From a virus, in IMG/VR virus record IMGVR_UViG_3300048009_000033, positions 1-23,283 of that record: 23,283 bases of DNA; one strand, given 5' to 3'. A program made the position numbers and the translations under genes. The notes under the pieces are model-generated. The model made no database searches and was not told the origin of the DNA. It worked only from the letters and a program-made list of their open reading frames with translations. Shown piece after piece: positions 1 through 8,260 of this stretch. Every line of letters starts with the position of its first letter. Positions within the stretch are counted from its first letter, which is position 1.

Positions 1-92
1 TGATGGCTGCTACAATGCAGAATATGTCAAAATCACCTGTAATATCATTAAATTTTGATATTAATTTTCATTTATCTGAAGAAAACATTTGA
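1..92 (+). CDS. 3' end of an upstream phage gene (partial)
   Basis: A reading frame enters from the left edge and stops at TGA 90-92, leaving about 29 visible residues that end in FHLSEENI. The gene itself is not recognisable from this tail. It lies on the same strand as everything else, and its stop codon overlaps the -35 box of the next promoter, as expected at a transcription-unit border. It could be a chance open frame because so little is visible. Confidence 0.5.
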   Translation, partial: MAATMQNMSKSPVISLNFDINFHLSEENI

Positions 93-116
93 CATTTCTC
101 CAAAAACCTGTATAAT
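89..116 (+). promoter_or_regulatory. Consensus sigma70-type (early) promoter
   Basis: TTGACA at 89-94 and TATAAT at 111-116 are separated by 16 bases, so both hexamers match the bacterial consensus. It lies at the end of the upstream gene and would start RNA near 123, ahead of the gene at 205. Host-polymerase promoters of this type drive early genes in T4-like phages. Confidence 0.7.
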
Positions 117-131
117 AGAGTATCCTAGAGT

Positions 132-139
132 TATAAATA
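132..139 (+). promoter_or_regulatory. T4-type late promoter box
   Basis: TATAAATA is the T4 late promoter consensus read by the gp55 sigma factor. The predicted start is near 145, giving a leader of about 60 nt before the gene at 205. Together with the sigma70 promoter just upstream, this gene appears able to be made both early and late. Confidence 0.65.
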
Positions 140-204
140 TTACTGTTCGGAGTGAGGTTTATATCAATGGATAGAATATTTGTATATGGAATAATTGGAG
201 AGAT

Positions 205-1422
205 ATGTTCACATTTAAGGGTTATGTTACCAAGGCAAAGAATAAGCACTTAGAACATCTAGAGGACCAGATTATAGATGAAGGTTCTAAGGGTGGTCAA
301 AATGCTGTAAACTTCTTAGTTGCAATTCGCAACATGCTAGCCGGTTCATCTAAAAAGAAAGTCAATATGACTGTCAAGTGGGACGGTGCTCCCGCTGTTA
401 TATGTGGTATCAATCCAGAAAACGGCAAATTCTTTGTCGGCACAAAATCAGTATTCAATAGAACACCTAAAATCAATTACACACCAGCAGATATAAACAG
501 AAATCATGGTGGTGTATTAGCAGATAAACTACAAATCTGTTTAAAATATTTAAGAAGAATTGTTACAAACGGAGTATATCAAGGTGATTTACTCTACACA
601 GTAGGCGACCTAAAAGGTGCAAACATAGATGGTGAATCTATGATTACATTTACACCAAACACAATCACATATGCAGTACCATCTAATTCAAGTATAGGTA
701 ACAGAATTAGAAAAGCAAAATTGGGTATCGTATTTCATACAAAGTATTCAGGTAAAACTATGCAAGATTTAAGAGCAGGTTTTGGTACAGTTACAGGTGG
801 TGGAGGTTCAAATGTATTTCTTGCTTCAGCAGGATATAAAGACACATCAGGTGTTTCAAAGTTTACCACAACAGAATTAAATAGCTTTAACGCTTTAATT
901 AGAATGGCACAAGGTTCATTAGGTAAAGGTAAAGTATTTTTAGATATGTTATCTGAAAGGTCATCAGACCCAATATCTGTTGCATATAGATTAAAAACAT
1001 TTTTTAACTCAGTCATAAGAAATAGTACAGGTGATATGGGTCAAGTTAAAACTTTACAAAAACAATTTAGAGATTACTATTCTAATATATTAGACACAGA
1101 GATTAGTGCAAGAAAAACACAAGCCGGCAAACAAAAATTTATAAATGCAAAAACAGAAGGTCTAAGATTTATTGATAGAAATTCATCATCCTTATATTTT
1201 GCAATTGCAAGTCATATTAGTTTAGGTAGAGCAAAGAATTTTTTAGTAAGTAAACTATCACAAATACAAAGCATAGGACATTTTCTAAAAACACCAAACG
1301 GTTATAGAGTAACAGCACCTGAAGGTTTTGTTGCTGTAGATAAAGTTGCTGGCGCAGTTAAACTCGTAGACAGATTAGAATTTAGTCGTGCAAACTTTCA
1401 GATGGATAAAAATTGGGGATAA
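205..1422 (+). CDS. DUF6267-type phage protein with ligase-like motifs
   Basis: The 405-residue protein belongs to a family I recognise from T4-like cyanophages (DUF6267). Its function is not established. The sequence carries marks of the covalent nucleotidyltransferase (ligase/capping) superfamily: K58-W-D-G as motif I, G127-D-L-L-Y as a motif III-like strand, L173-G-I-V-F-H-T-K, and near the C-terminus E373-G-F-V-A-V followed 13 residues later by K386-L as motifs IV and V. The N-terminus MFTFKGYVTKA resembles the MKTFKxY tag seen on other proteins here, although the usual Glu at position 10 is Lys. An I-D-E/G site follows at residues 24-27. GGAG just upstream supports this start. It heads a run of close-packed genes. 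A ligase-like nucleic-acid or nucleotide role is inference. Confidence 0.8.
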   Translation: MFTFKGYVTKAKNKHLEHLEDQIIDEGSKGGQNAVNFLVAIRNMLAGSSKKKVNMTVKWDGAPAVICGINPENGKFFVGTKSVFNRTPKINYTPADINRNHGGVLADKLQICLKYLRRIVTNGVYQGDLLYTVGDLKGANIDGESMITFTPNTITYAVPSNSSIGNRIRKAKLGIVFHTKYSGKTMQDLRAGFGTVTGGGGSNVFLASAGYKDTSGVSKFTTTELNSFNALIRMAQGSLGKGKVFLDMLSERSSDPISVAYRLKTFFNSVIRNSTGDMGQVKTLQKQFRDYYSNILDTEISARKTQAGKQKFINAKTEGLRFIDRNSSSLYFAIASHISLGRAKNFLVSKLSQIQSIGHFLKTPNGYRVTAPEGFVAVDKVAGAVKLVDRLEFSRANFQMDKNWG

Positions 1423-1425
1423 TAA

Positions 1426-2235
1426 ATGGCAAACTGGAGAAAAGATTTACAAGCATACGGACCTTTTGGACACGATAAAACGGTCTTTGAAGTACAAATG
1501 CTTGCCGATAAAGACGGCAATATTATTAACACATTTGGTGCAGCTTCAAATGTACCTATTGCAGCTGGTCTAGTTGACGGATATTCAGGTGTTCACAAAT
1601 ACGGTGCAGTTTTTGGTACTGCTGTTGGTACAATGTCAACTGTATGGACAAGAGCAGATACAACAGCAAATGCTTTGTATGATTGGACATATTCAGCAGG
1701 TACAATTACGGTAGAATCCTCATCAGGTTCAGATACAACAGATGTAACCATTTCAGGTTTAGATGATAACTATGCTGAAGTTTCTGAAACATTAACATTA
1801 ACAGGTTCGACACCAGTTGCAGGCACTCAAACTTTCTCCAGAGTTAATCGTGCTTTTATGGCAGGTACAGAAACCAATGTTGGTGATATTCATGTAAAAA
1901 GAGGTTCAACAATCGTAACAGAAATTGCAGCTGATTATGGACAAACACTACAATGTTTATATACAATACCAGCAGGTAAAACAGGTTATTTGATGAACAT
2001 AAATGCTAGTGCATCTAAAAACCAAGTTGTTGATTTATTCTTATTCCAAAGACCATTTAATGGTGCATTTAGAGTTTTATCAACTATATCATTAAACCAA
2101 GGTAATCAATCAATTGATTTTCCTGTACCATTAAAACTAACAGAAAAAACTGATATTGATTTAAGAGTAAAAGGTTCTTCTAATGCAACAATATCGGCAG
2201 ATTTTACAATCGTATTAGTGGATAATCCTAGTTAA
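1426..2235 (+). CDS. Putative virion structural protein
   Basis: The 269-residue protein starts MANWRKDLQAYGPFG and is rich in Thr, Ser, Ala and Gly with alternating hydrophobic residues, the usual look of all-beta phage structural proteins. A Ser/Asp-rich stretch near residues 95-115 precedes a second beta-rich half that contains the segment IPAGKTGYLMNI. I associate this family with structural proteins of marine T4-like phages but cannot give its position in the particle. There is no signal peptide or membrane segment. The start follows the stop of the upstream gene by three bases, with a GGGGAT stretch as a possible ribosome site. It probably shares the transcript of the genes on both sides. 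Confidence 0.7.
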   Translation: MANWRKDLQAYGPFGHDKTVFEVQMLADKDGNIINTFGAASNVPIAAGLVDGYSGVHKYGAVFGTAVGTMSTVWTRADTTANALYDWTYSAGTITVESSSGSDTTDVTISGLDDNYAEVSETLTLTGSTPVAGTQTFSRVNRAFMAGTETNVGDIHVKRGSTIVTEIAADYGQTLQCLYTIPAGKTGYLMNINASASKNQVVDLFLFQRPFNGAFRVLSTISLNQGNQSIDFPVPLKLTEKTDIDLRVKGSSNATISADFTIVLVDNPS

Positions 2236-2237
2236 TA

Positions 2238-2837
2238 ATGAAAACATTTAAACAATATATTTTTGCAAAACTAAAAGAGGCAACAATGCCTATGAGAATT
2301 ATTATGTTAGGTGGACCTGGTTCTGGTAAATCTACTTACTCTAAATTCTTAACAAAAGAATATCAAATACCTCATGTGTATACAGGTGATATGATGAGAG
2401 ATTTAGCAAAACAAGATACACCAACAGGCCGTAAAGTAAGAAGTGCATTAGAAAAAGGTGATTATGTAGATACAAAAATTGTATTAGATACACTACAGGC
2501 CAGATTACAAAGAAAAGATACAGAAAAAGGATATGTATTAGATGGTTTTCCTAGAAGTATGGAACAAGTTAAAGAAATGGAAAAAAGAAATATCGGTTAT
2601 GACCATGTTGTATATCTAGATGTTGCAGAAGAAGAAGTCATTAGAAGATTGATGTCTAGAGGTCGTGCAGATGATAAACCAGACATTATAAAAAATAGAA
2701 TTAAAGTTTATAAAAAACAAACACAACCTGTCGTAGATTATTATAAAGACAAACTTATAACTATCAAAGCAAAAGGTGGTGAAGTTATAGAAGACATAGC
2801 CGCAGAAATAATAAGTAAGATAAATGAAAGACTATAA
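2238..2837 (+). CDS. adk: Adenylate kinase with an N-terminal capsid-tag-like extension
   Basis: This is a 199-residue nucleoside monophosphate kinase of the adenylate kinase type, which interconverts ATP+AMP and 2 ADP. The P-loop GGPGSGKST covers residues 25-33, followed by the NMP-binding TGDMMR, the DGFPRS motif, and a short LID with RGRADDKPD and a downstream Arg. The first 16 residues are extra compared with normal adenylate kinases. They begin MKTFKQYI, like the T4 internal-protein tag, and end L-K-E/A, a fit to the gp21 cleavage site, just before the enzyme core. An alternative ATG at 2286 has a better ribosome site (AGAGG, 5-base spacing) and would give an untagged enzyme. The far start has no clear ribosome site. 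The stop overlaps the next gene by 14 bases. Confidence 0.9.
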   Translation: MKTFKQYIFAKLKEATMPMRIIMLGGPGSGKSTYSKFLTKEYQIPHVYTGDMMRDLAKQDTPTGRKVRSALEKGDYVDTKIVLDTLQARLQRKDTEKGYVLDGFPRSMEQVKEMEKRNIGYDHVVYLDVAEEEVIRRLMSRGRADDKPDIIKNRIKVYKKQTQPVVDYYKDKLITIKAKGGEVIEDIAAEIISKINERL

Positions 2838-3507
2838 AACATTTTTAATAACAGAAGGAGTTTATGACCCTGGTATATTTAAGGCATACTTTCTTGCAGG
2901 TGGACCAGGTTCTGGTAAAACATTTGTTACAGCAAATGCATTTGCAGGTACAGGATTAAAATTAGTTAATTCTGATGCCGTATTTGAAAGATATTTAAAA
3001 CAAGCTGGATTGTCTATGAAAATGCCAGAATCAGAAGCTGAAATTAGAGATGAAATAAGAACTAGAGCAAAAGCAAAAACATCTGGTAAATTAGATTTAT
3101 ATATTAAGGGCAGATTAGGTTTAGTTGTTGATGGTACAGGTAGAGATTTTGAATTGATATCTAGACAACAAAGACTATTAAAATTTATAGGGTATGATAC
3201 TCAAATGATATTTGTAAATACCAGTTTAGATGTTGCATTAGAAAGAAATAAAAAAAGAGAAAGAACGGTACCTGAATATATTGCTACAAAGAATTGGAAT
3301 ACAGTACAATCTAATATGGGTAAGTTTCATAAATTATTTGGATATCAAAACATGCATATAATAGATAACAATAGAAGTGAAAAAGAATTAGTAACAGTAA
3401 CACTAAATAAAGCTGCTAAGGTAGTTAGAAGTACAATGAGCAGACCTTTGGGTTATATAGCTAAACAATGGGTCAACAAAGAACTACAACTAAAGAAAAG
3501 AACATGA
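2824..3507 (+). CDS. P-loop kinase (zeta-toxin/AAA-type)
   Basis: The 227-residue protein has a Walker A motif GGPGSGKT at residues 26-33, NSDAVFE shortly after, and a Walker B-like strand LVVDGTGRD. This order is typical of small-molecule or polynucleotide kinases of the zeta-toxin/PNK type. The substrate cannot be told from sequence. The N-terminus MKDYKTFLITEG resembles the T4 internal-protein tag and contains I-T-E/G at residues 9-12, a near-ideal prohead-protease site that would release the kinase core. It overlaps the adenylate kinase gene by 14 bases and the following gene by an ATGA, so translation is probably coupled. Confidence 0.8.
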   Translation: MKDYKTFLITEGVYDPGIFKAYFLAGGPGSGKTFVTANAFAGTGLKLVNSDAVFERYLKQAGLSMKMPESEAEIRDEIRTRAKAKTSGKLDLYIKGRLGLVVDGTGRDFELISRQQRLLKFIGYDTQMIFVNTSLDVALERNKKRERTVPEYIATKNWNTVQSNMGKFHKLFGYQNMHIIDNNRSEKELVTVTLNKAAKVVRSTMSRPLGYIAKQWVNKELQLKKRT

Positions 3508-6137
3508 TAGACTTTCTTAAAAAATTTAAAGACTTTATATCTACAGGTAAAGAAGTGGAGATTAAAGAATCAATTATTGATATACCAAGGCGTATCTATG
3601 CACCAGGTGTATTTGATGACGCTGATACTGAAAATCCAAAACTTAAACAGGAAGTCTTAGATATTATTAATACACAATTAAAAGAGTTTGAAAAACTTGC
3701 ACCTGTCGTAAGATACTCTTTAATAGGTTCTATACTTACAAAAAGATATCGTAATGACGCTGATTTAGATATCAATGTATTGTTTGATGTGCCAAAAGAT
3801 GAACAAGAAGCAAAAAGATTAGAGTGGTCTAAAAAATTAAAAGACATAAATGGTAAAAATATACCAGGCACAGAACATCCTGTAAACTATTATGTAATGA
3901 CTGACCCTGAAGTAGAAAGAAAAAATAATGAAATGGCAGATGGTGTATTTGATATAGAAAATAATACATGGGAAAGAAAACCAGAGCCTGATACATTTGA
4001 ACCAGAAAAATATGAAGCAGATTTTCAAAAGAAAGTCAGAGAGTTGGATGTAATTAAAGGTGAACTAAAAAGAGATTTAATAGATTACGATGAACTTAGC
4101 AATCTAACAAACAATGATGTTCTTAATCTACAAGATAGAGTAAATAAAAAACTAGAAGAAATAGAAGATAGTATTAGAAGATTTAAAGAGATAGGTGATA
4201 CACTAACTACAGATAGAAGGGATGCTTTTGCTACTGATATGACACCTGATGAAATCAGAGAATATGGTAAGAAGAATAAATTGCCTAAAAATGTTATCTA
4301 TAAAATGTTAGAAAAATACCATTATCTAAAATTCTATAAAAAATTAAAAGAGATTTTAGAAGATGATAAAATAGATGATAAAGAAATTGCAGATTTACAA
4401 AAGCATGAAGAACTCGAATTAAAAGAAGCAGTAAATAAAACTTTAGTATTAACATTTGGTAGATTTAATCCACCTACAATAGGTCATGAAAAATTAATTA
4501 AGAAAGTGGCAAGTACACCTGGAGATATAAGACATATCTATTTAAGTAAATCACAAGATGTACAAAAGAACCCATTAACAGTAACACAAAAGATTAAATT
4601 CATGAGAGACATGTTTCCACAATATAAAAACATGTTTAGAATACCATCATCAAATATGGTCTTAGATATTATGGTACAAGAGTATAAAAAAGGATTTGAA
4701 AATATAACTATGGTTGTAGGTTCTGATAGAGTAAGAGAATTTGAAACACTTATTAAAAGATATAATGGTGTAAAAATGAGAAGTGGGTTTTACGATTTTA
4801 AAAATATCAAAGTTATTAGTGCTGGTGAAAGAGACCCAGACGCTGAAGGCGCTTCAGGTATGAGTGCAAGTAAAATGAGAGCTGCTGTTAAGAATGATGA
4901 CTTTGAAACATTCGCAAAAGGATTACCACCATCATATAAAGGGGCTCAAGAATTATTTAAAGCAGTTGCAACAGGTATGAGAGTATCTTATAATAGAAAG
5001 AAATTAGCTGCTTCAGTAAATCATCATATGGGTTATAACTTTAAACCTATTGCTAGTTTAGAAGAATTTGAACAAAATCAAATAAGAGATATGTATATCA
5101 GAGAAATGATATTTAACCTAAACGATAAAGTTAATTATGTTAAAGAAGATGTACAAGGTGTAGTTAAAAGAAGAGGTACAAATTATATAGTAATTGAAGA
5201 CAACAATAACAATTTACATAAATGTTGGATTTGGGATTGTGTACCTGTATCATCAAACAGGGAAATAGAAATGAGAGAATATGACCTAAATGTAGATTAT
5301 GGTTTTGAGGCAGTTAATGAAAAGACTGATGATGGCCATACAAAAAACATAGAACAGGACAGAGATGTCAAGAAGAAAAAAGGAACACAACCTAAAAAAT
5401 ATTATAAAGGTTTAAGTAAAGATGTCAAAGATAAAAGGGCAGACCATTTCAAATCACAAGATACTACAAAACCTGGATATAAACCAGCGCCTGGTGATGA
5501 TAAAGCAAAAACTAAACCATCCAAACATACACAAAAATATAAAAAGATGTTTGGTGAATTTAAGAAAGATTTAAAAGACGCTTGTTGGTCAGGCTATAAA
5601 CAAGTAGGTATGAAAACTAAAAATGGTAAACAAGTACCTAACTGTGTGCCTGAATCATATGAGATAGGCCAAGACTATGCTAATCATACAAAAGAAGTAA
5701 CACCAGGAGAAACACCAACAGAGAAACCTGTTGATTCTAAATTAAGAACTCCTGAGAATACTATAAATAAGGATAGTAGAAAGGATAAATATAAGATGAA
5801 AACATTCAAAGAGTATGCAGAAGATGATATATATGCACATCTGGACGAAGAACTAGAGATTACAGAGGCAGAATATCAAGGAAAGAAAGTAAAACTCAAC
5901 GACCCAATAAGAGGTGGTAGTAAGAAGTTTTATGTATATGTTAAGAATGATAAAGGTAATGTGGTCAAAGTATCTTTTGGTGATACAACAGGATTGAGTA
6001 TCAAGAGAGATGACCCAGAGAGAAGAAAAAGTTTCAGAGCAAGACACAAGTGTGATACTGCTAAAGATAAAACAACAGCAAGATACTGGTCATGCAGAAT
6101 GTGGACTGCTAAAACTAAAGTATCTGATTTAGACTAG
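3504..6137 (+). CDS. Multidomain nucleotidyltransferase fusion with DUF5872-type C-terminus
   Basis: The start chosen is ATG 3504, in an ATGA overlap with the upstream stop; a further ATG at 3468 would add 12 residues. The 877-residue product is a mosaic. Residues about 23-150 are a minimal Pol-beta-like nucleotidyltransferase (IGS followed by a DADLD acidic motif). A helical linker follows. Residues 309-480 are an HxGH-type nucleotidyltransferase (T325-I-G-H328 and S454-A-S-K-M-R459). A small beta module contains RGTNYIVIED. A Lys-rich region with PAPGDD and TKPSKHTQKYKKMFGE leads to DACWSGY (692-698) and CVPE. The end is a DUF5872-type module with RHKC and YWSCRMW. Modules are preceded by I-K-E/S (20-23), L-K-E/A (306-309) and I-T-E/A (786-789). 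Substrates are unknown. The last module also seems to have its own promoter and start at 5796. Confidence 0.85.
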   Translation: MIDFLKKFKDFISTGKEVEIKESIIDIPRRIYAPGVFDDADTENPKLKQEVLDIINTQLKEFEKLAPVVRYSLIGSILTKRYRNDADLDINVLFDVPKDEQEAKRLEWSKKLKDINGKNIPGTEHPVNYYVMTDPEVERKNNEMADGVFDIENNTWERKPEPDTFEPEKYEADFQKKVRELDVIKGELKRDLIDYDELSNLTNNDVLNLQDRVNKKLEEIEDSIRRFKEIGDTLTTDRRDAFATDMTPDEIREYGKKNKLPKNVIYKMLEKYHYLKFYKKLKEILEDDKIDDKEIADLQKHEELELKEAVNKTLVLTFGRFNPPTIGHEKLIKKVASTPGDIRHIYLSKSQDVQKNPLTVTQKIKFMRDMFPQYKNMFRIPSSNMVLDIMVQEYKKGFENITMVVGSDRVREFETLIKRYNGVKMRSGFYDFKNIKVISAGERDPDAEGASGMSASKMRAAVKNDDFETFAKGLPPSYKGAQELFKAVATGMRVSYNRKKLAASVNHHMGYNFKPIASLEEFEQNQIRDMYIREMIFNLNDKVNYVKEDVQGVVKRRGTNYIVIEDNNNNLHKCWIWDCVPVSSNREIEMREYDLNVDYGFEAVNEKTDDGHTKNIEQDRDVKKKKGTQPKKYYKGLSKDVKDKRADHFKSQDTTKPGYKPAPGDDKAKTKPSKHTQKYKKMFGEFKKDLKDACWSGYKQVGMKTKNGKQVPNCVPESYEIGQDYANHTKEVTPGETPTEKPVDSKLRTPENTINKDSRKDKYKMKTFKEYAEDDIYAHLDEELEITEAEYQGKKVKLNDPIRGGSKKFYVYVKNDKGNVVKVSFGDTTGLSIKRDDPERRKSFRARHKCDTAKDKTTARYWSCRMWTAKTKVSDLD
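5762..5769 (+). promoter_or_regulatory. Late promoter box inside the nucleotidyltransferase gene
   Basis: A perfect TATAAATA lies within coding sequence, 26 bases before an in-frame ATG (5796) that begins a typical MKTFKEY tag. The predicted RNA start near 5775 gives a leader of about 21 nt that carries AAGGA at 5781-5785. This arrangement suggests independent late expression of the C-terminal module. Confidence 0.55.
5796..6137 (+). CDS. Internal-start product: tagged DUF5872-type protein
   Basis: This in-frame internal start would give 113 residues, the C-terminal part of the 877-residue fusion. It starts with MKTFKEYAEDD, the same kind of tag that opens separate genes in this window, and has I-T-E/A at residues 22-25 right before the DUF5872-type module (GKKVKLNDP, RHKC, YWSCRMW). 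AAGGA lies 10 bases before the ATG and a late promoter box lies 26 bases before it. The most likely history is fusion of a once separate tagged gene to the end of its neighbour, with its own expression signals kept. Whether both forms are made cannot be told here. Confidence 0.5.
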   Translation: MKTFKEYAEDDIYAHLDEELEITEAEYQGKKVKLNDPIRGGSKKFYVYVKNDKGNVVKVSFGDTTGLSIKRDDPERRKSFRARHKCDTAKDKTTARYWSCRMWTAKTKVSDLD

Positions 6138-6145
6138 AGGAAACA

Positions 6146-8260
6146 ATGAGTAGATATAGAAAGACAACAGGTGAACTTTTAGAACAAGTAAGAATGTTTG
6201 AAGGTAAGATGAAAGATATCTATACTATGGCCTTTGCTGGTGATAGTGCAGAAAAAATTGCTAAAGAACTTAATCTAGATGTTAAAACAGTTAAACAAGT
6301 GCTAGGCGAAGAAATTGCAATGGAAAAAGTCGAAAGAGTTCCTACTGGTCAATACATTGTTTCTTATAAAACACAAGATGGTACAAGAAAAGCTAGAGTA
6401 TTTGATTACAGGCAACATGCACATGACTTTGAAAAGAAACTAAAAAGTTATGGTCTTAAATCTGAAGAAGAATTAAAAGAGTATAATCCTGATTTTGGTA
6501 AAGACGCTTCTGCTGGTAGAAAAGATACAGCTGGAGAAAAAGATAAAATTATCAAAGATGATAAAGATAAAGATAAAGAAATTCAGTCATTAAAAAATGA
6601 CATAGCAATGCTCAAAACAAAACTTGAAAATGAAAAAAATAAGGCAATTAAACCTGAACCAAATCCACAAACAGGTGAAGTACCTTTAACAGTAGGTGTT
6701 GCATATAAACATTTCAAAGACAAAGAAGAAAAGGTTAAAACAGAAGAAATAGAATTAGATGAAATGACCTTTAACAAAGCTATGGTTGATAAACTTAAAA
6801 AGGCATATGAACCTTTAAGAGGCAAAAGAATAACCCCTGAACCTTTAATGAAAATATTTGATAAGATTGATAGTAACAAGGATGCTTTGATTACACTATA
6901 CAAGGCAGACATACCTTTTGTTAGTACACTAGCAGGAAGTAGACTTTCTCAAAAACATAATTTAAGTCCTATGGATATTAAAAGAATTATATCTAAAGAA
7001 GAAGTACAAGAATCAGTTAAATTTAAATATGCTCTTGTAGATACCTCTAAAGATAACGAAGTCCTTTCTTTGTCTTCTGATGAAAAAGATTTAAAAATGA
7101 GTGTACATCATAGAAATAGAGGTTTTTTAAAAATTGTTAAATTAAAAAAACCTACCACTAACGATTCAATGATAGGATATTCACTTAAAGAAGAAACAGA
7201 ACTTACAGAATACTTTGCAACAGTACATTCAGACAAGAAACAAATTGCAGACTTCATTAAGAAAAACAAATCAGGTATTGATTATGTAGATGATGACGCT
7301 GGTGGCAACATAGAGTTTGAAGGTAAAAATGCTCATGAACTTGCAGATAAAGTAAAGGCAAAGTTTGGTGTAAGAGTTACAAAAGAAAGTTTTGAACCAA
7401 TAGAAGATAAATCATTAGATGAGATGTCTTTACCTAGTATGAATAAACCAATGACTGTTAAATATACTTACACAAGAAATCCAGATTTATTTGATAAGAC
7501 ACTTGCTGGTACAAAGACAGGCAAGAAAATGAAAAATGTAGGACCTAAATTGAAAGGTGTATATGTACTGAAAGGTACAGGCAATGACCATTTAGACTTC
7601 TTGAAAAAATTAAATAGTGTAGGTATCATGCCTACAAATAAAATTTTAGGTGAAGAACTAGAAGAAGACACTAACAAATATATTACAGAGAAAATAAAAG
7701 GATTAGAAACAAAGGCAAAGAAAACAGGCATGCCATATGGTATCTTAAAGAAAGTATACGATAGAGGTATGGCCGCATGGAAAGGTGGACATAGACCTGG
7801 TGCAAGTCAACAACAATGGGCATTTGCAAGAGTAAATTCATTTGTAACTAAATCATCTGGCACATGGGGTGGTGCTGATTCTGATTTAGCAAAAAAAGTT
7901 AGAGCTTCAGAAGAAGTAGAAGAATCAAGACAACTAAAAGACCCTAACAAAGAAATGATGGTTGTTAAAAATAACAAAGTAATAGTTATAGATAAATCTG
8001 ATTGGGACAAATATAAAGCAAAAGGTTATGATATGGCTGAATCAGTACAAGAGGCAGACTTGACAGACAAACAAGTAGACATGGTCAAGAAAGTTGCAGA
8101 CAAACTACCTATGAAAGATTTCAAAAAACGATATGGTAAAGACGCTGAAAATGTTAAATTCGGTACTGCTACTAATATTGTTAAGAAAAAACTAAACATT
8201 GATGAATACGAGGGTGCAAGAAACCTTGTAAATAAATTATTAAACAAGGAGAAAGACTAA
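6146..8260 (+). CDS. Modular phage protein (DUF5824 and other small modules), probable processed polyprotein
   Basis: The 704-residue protein has no signal peptide or membrane segment. Residues 1-110 include a helix-turn-helix-like stretch (KIAKELNLDVKTVKQVL), followed by a Lys/Asp-rich linker and a coiled coil around 140-165. A series of short modules follows, of kinds I recall turning up separately or in other orders in marine phages. The clearest is a DUF5824-type module around 516-590 with GMPYGILKKVY and KSSGTWGGAD. The last, around 637-690, contains LPMKDFKKRYGK. Borders carry protease-like sites: LDE/M (204-207), VQE/S (287-290), LTE/Y (353-356), LDE/M (424-427), ITE/K (513-516), VEE/S (591-594) and VQE/A (634-637). 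AGAGGA precedes the start. Individual functions are unknown; packaging and head processing are inferred. Confidence 0.8.
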   Translation: MSRYRKTTGELLEQVRMFEGKMKDIYTMAFAGDSAEKIAKELNLDVKTVKQVLGEEIAMEKVERVPTGQYIVSYKTQDGTRKARVFDYRQHAHDFEKKLKSYGLKSEEELKEYNPDFGKDASAGRKDTAGEKDKIIKDDKDKDKEIQSLKNDIAMLKTKLENEKNKAIKPEPNPQTGEVPLTVGVAYKHFKDKEEKVKTEEIELDEMTFNKAMVDKLKKAYEPLRGKRITPEPLMKIFDKIDSNKDALITLYKADIPFVSTLAGSRLSQKHNLSPMDIKRIISKEEVQESVKFKYALVDTSKDNEVLSLSSDEKDLKMSVHHRNRGFLKIVKLKKPTTNDSMIGYSLKEETELTEYFATVHSDKKQIADFIKKNKSGIDYVDDDAGGNIEFEGKNAHELADKVKAKFGVRVTKESFEPIEDKSLDEMSLPSMNKPMTVKYTYTRNPDLFDKTLAGTKTGKKMKNVGPKLKGVYVLKGTGNDHLDFLKKLNSVGIMPTNKILGEELEEDTNKYITEKIKGLETKAKKTGMPYGILKKVYDRGMAAWKGGHRPGASQQQWAFARVNSFVTKSSGTWGGADSDLAKKVRASEEVEESRQLKDPNKEMMVVKNNKVIVIDKSDWDKYKAKGYDMAESVQEADLTDKQVDMVKKVADKLPMKDFKKRYGKDAENVKFGTATNIVKKKLNIDEYEGARNLVNKLLNKEKD

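Noticed and set aside
61-249. Open frames on the minus strand here and throughout (for example 735-1016, 6583-6912, 8739-9116, 9522-9911)
   Set aside because: All lie opposite clear + strand genes or promoters, show low-complexity Ser/Leu/Phe-rich translations typical of shadows, and lack ribosome sites or recognisable motifs.
167-253. A 28-codon frame with GAGTGAGG upstream, overlapping the start of the gene at 205
   Set aside because: The ribosome site is fair, but the peptide has no recognisable feature and overlaps a well-supported start; it may be only a leader effect.
3468-3503. Upstream ATG for the nucleotidyltransferase fusion
   Set aside because: It would extend into the previous gene by 40 bases; the ATGA overlap at 3504 matches the spacing habit of this genome.
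8060-8065. TTGACA hexamers at 8060, 9754, 15001 and 21001
   Set aside because: None has a TATAAT-like hexamer at 15-19 bases downstream, so they are not called promoters.
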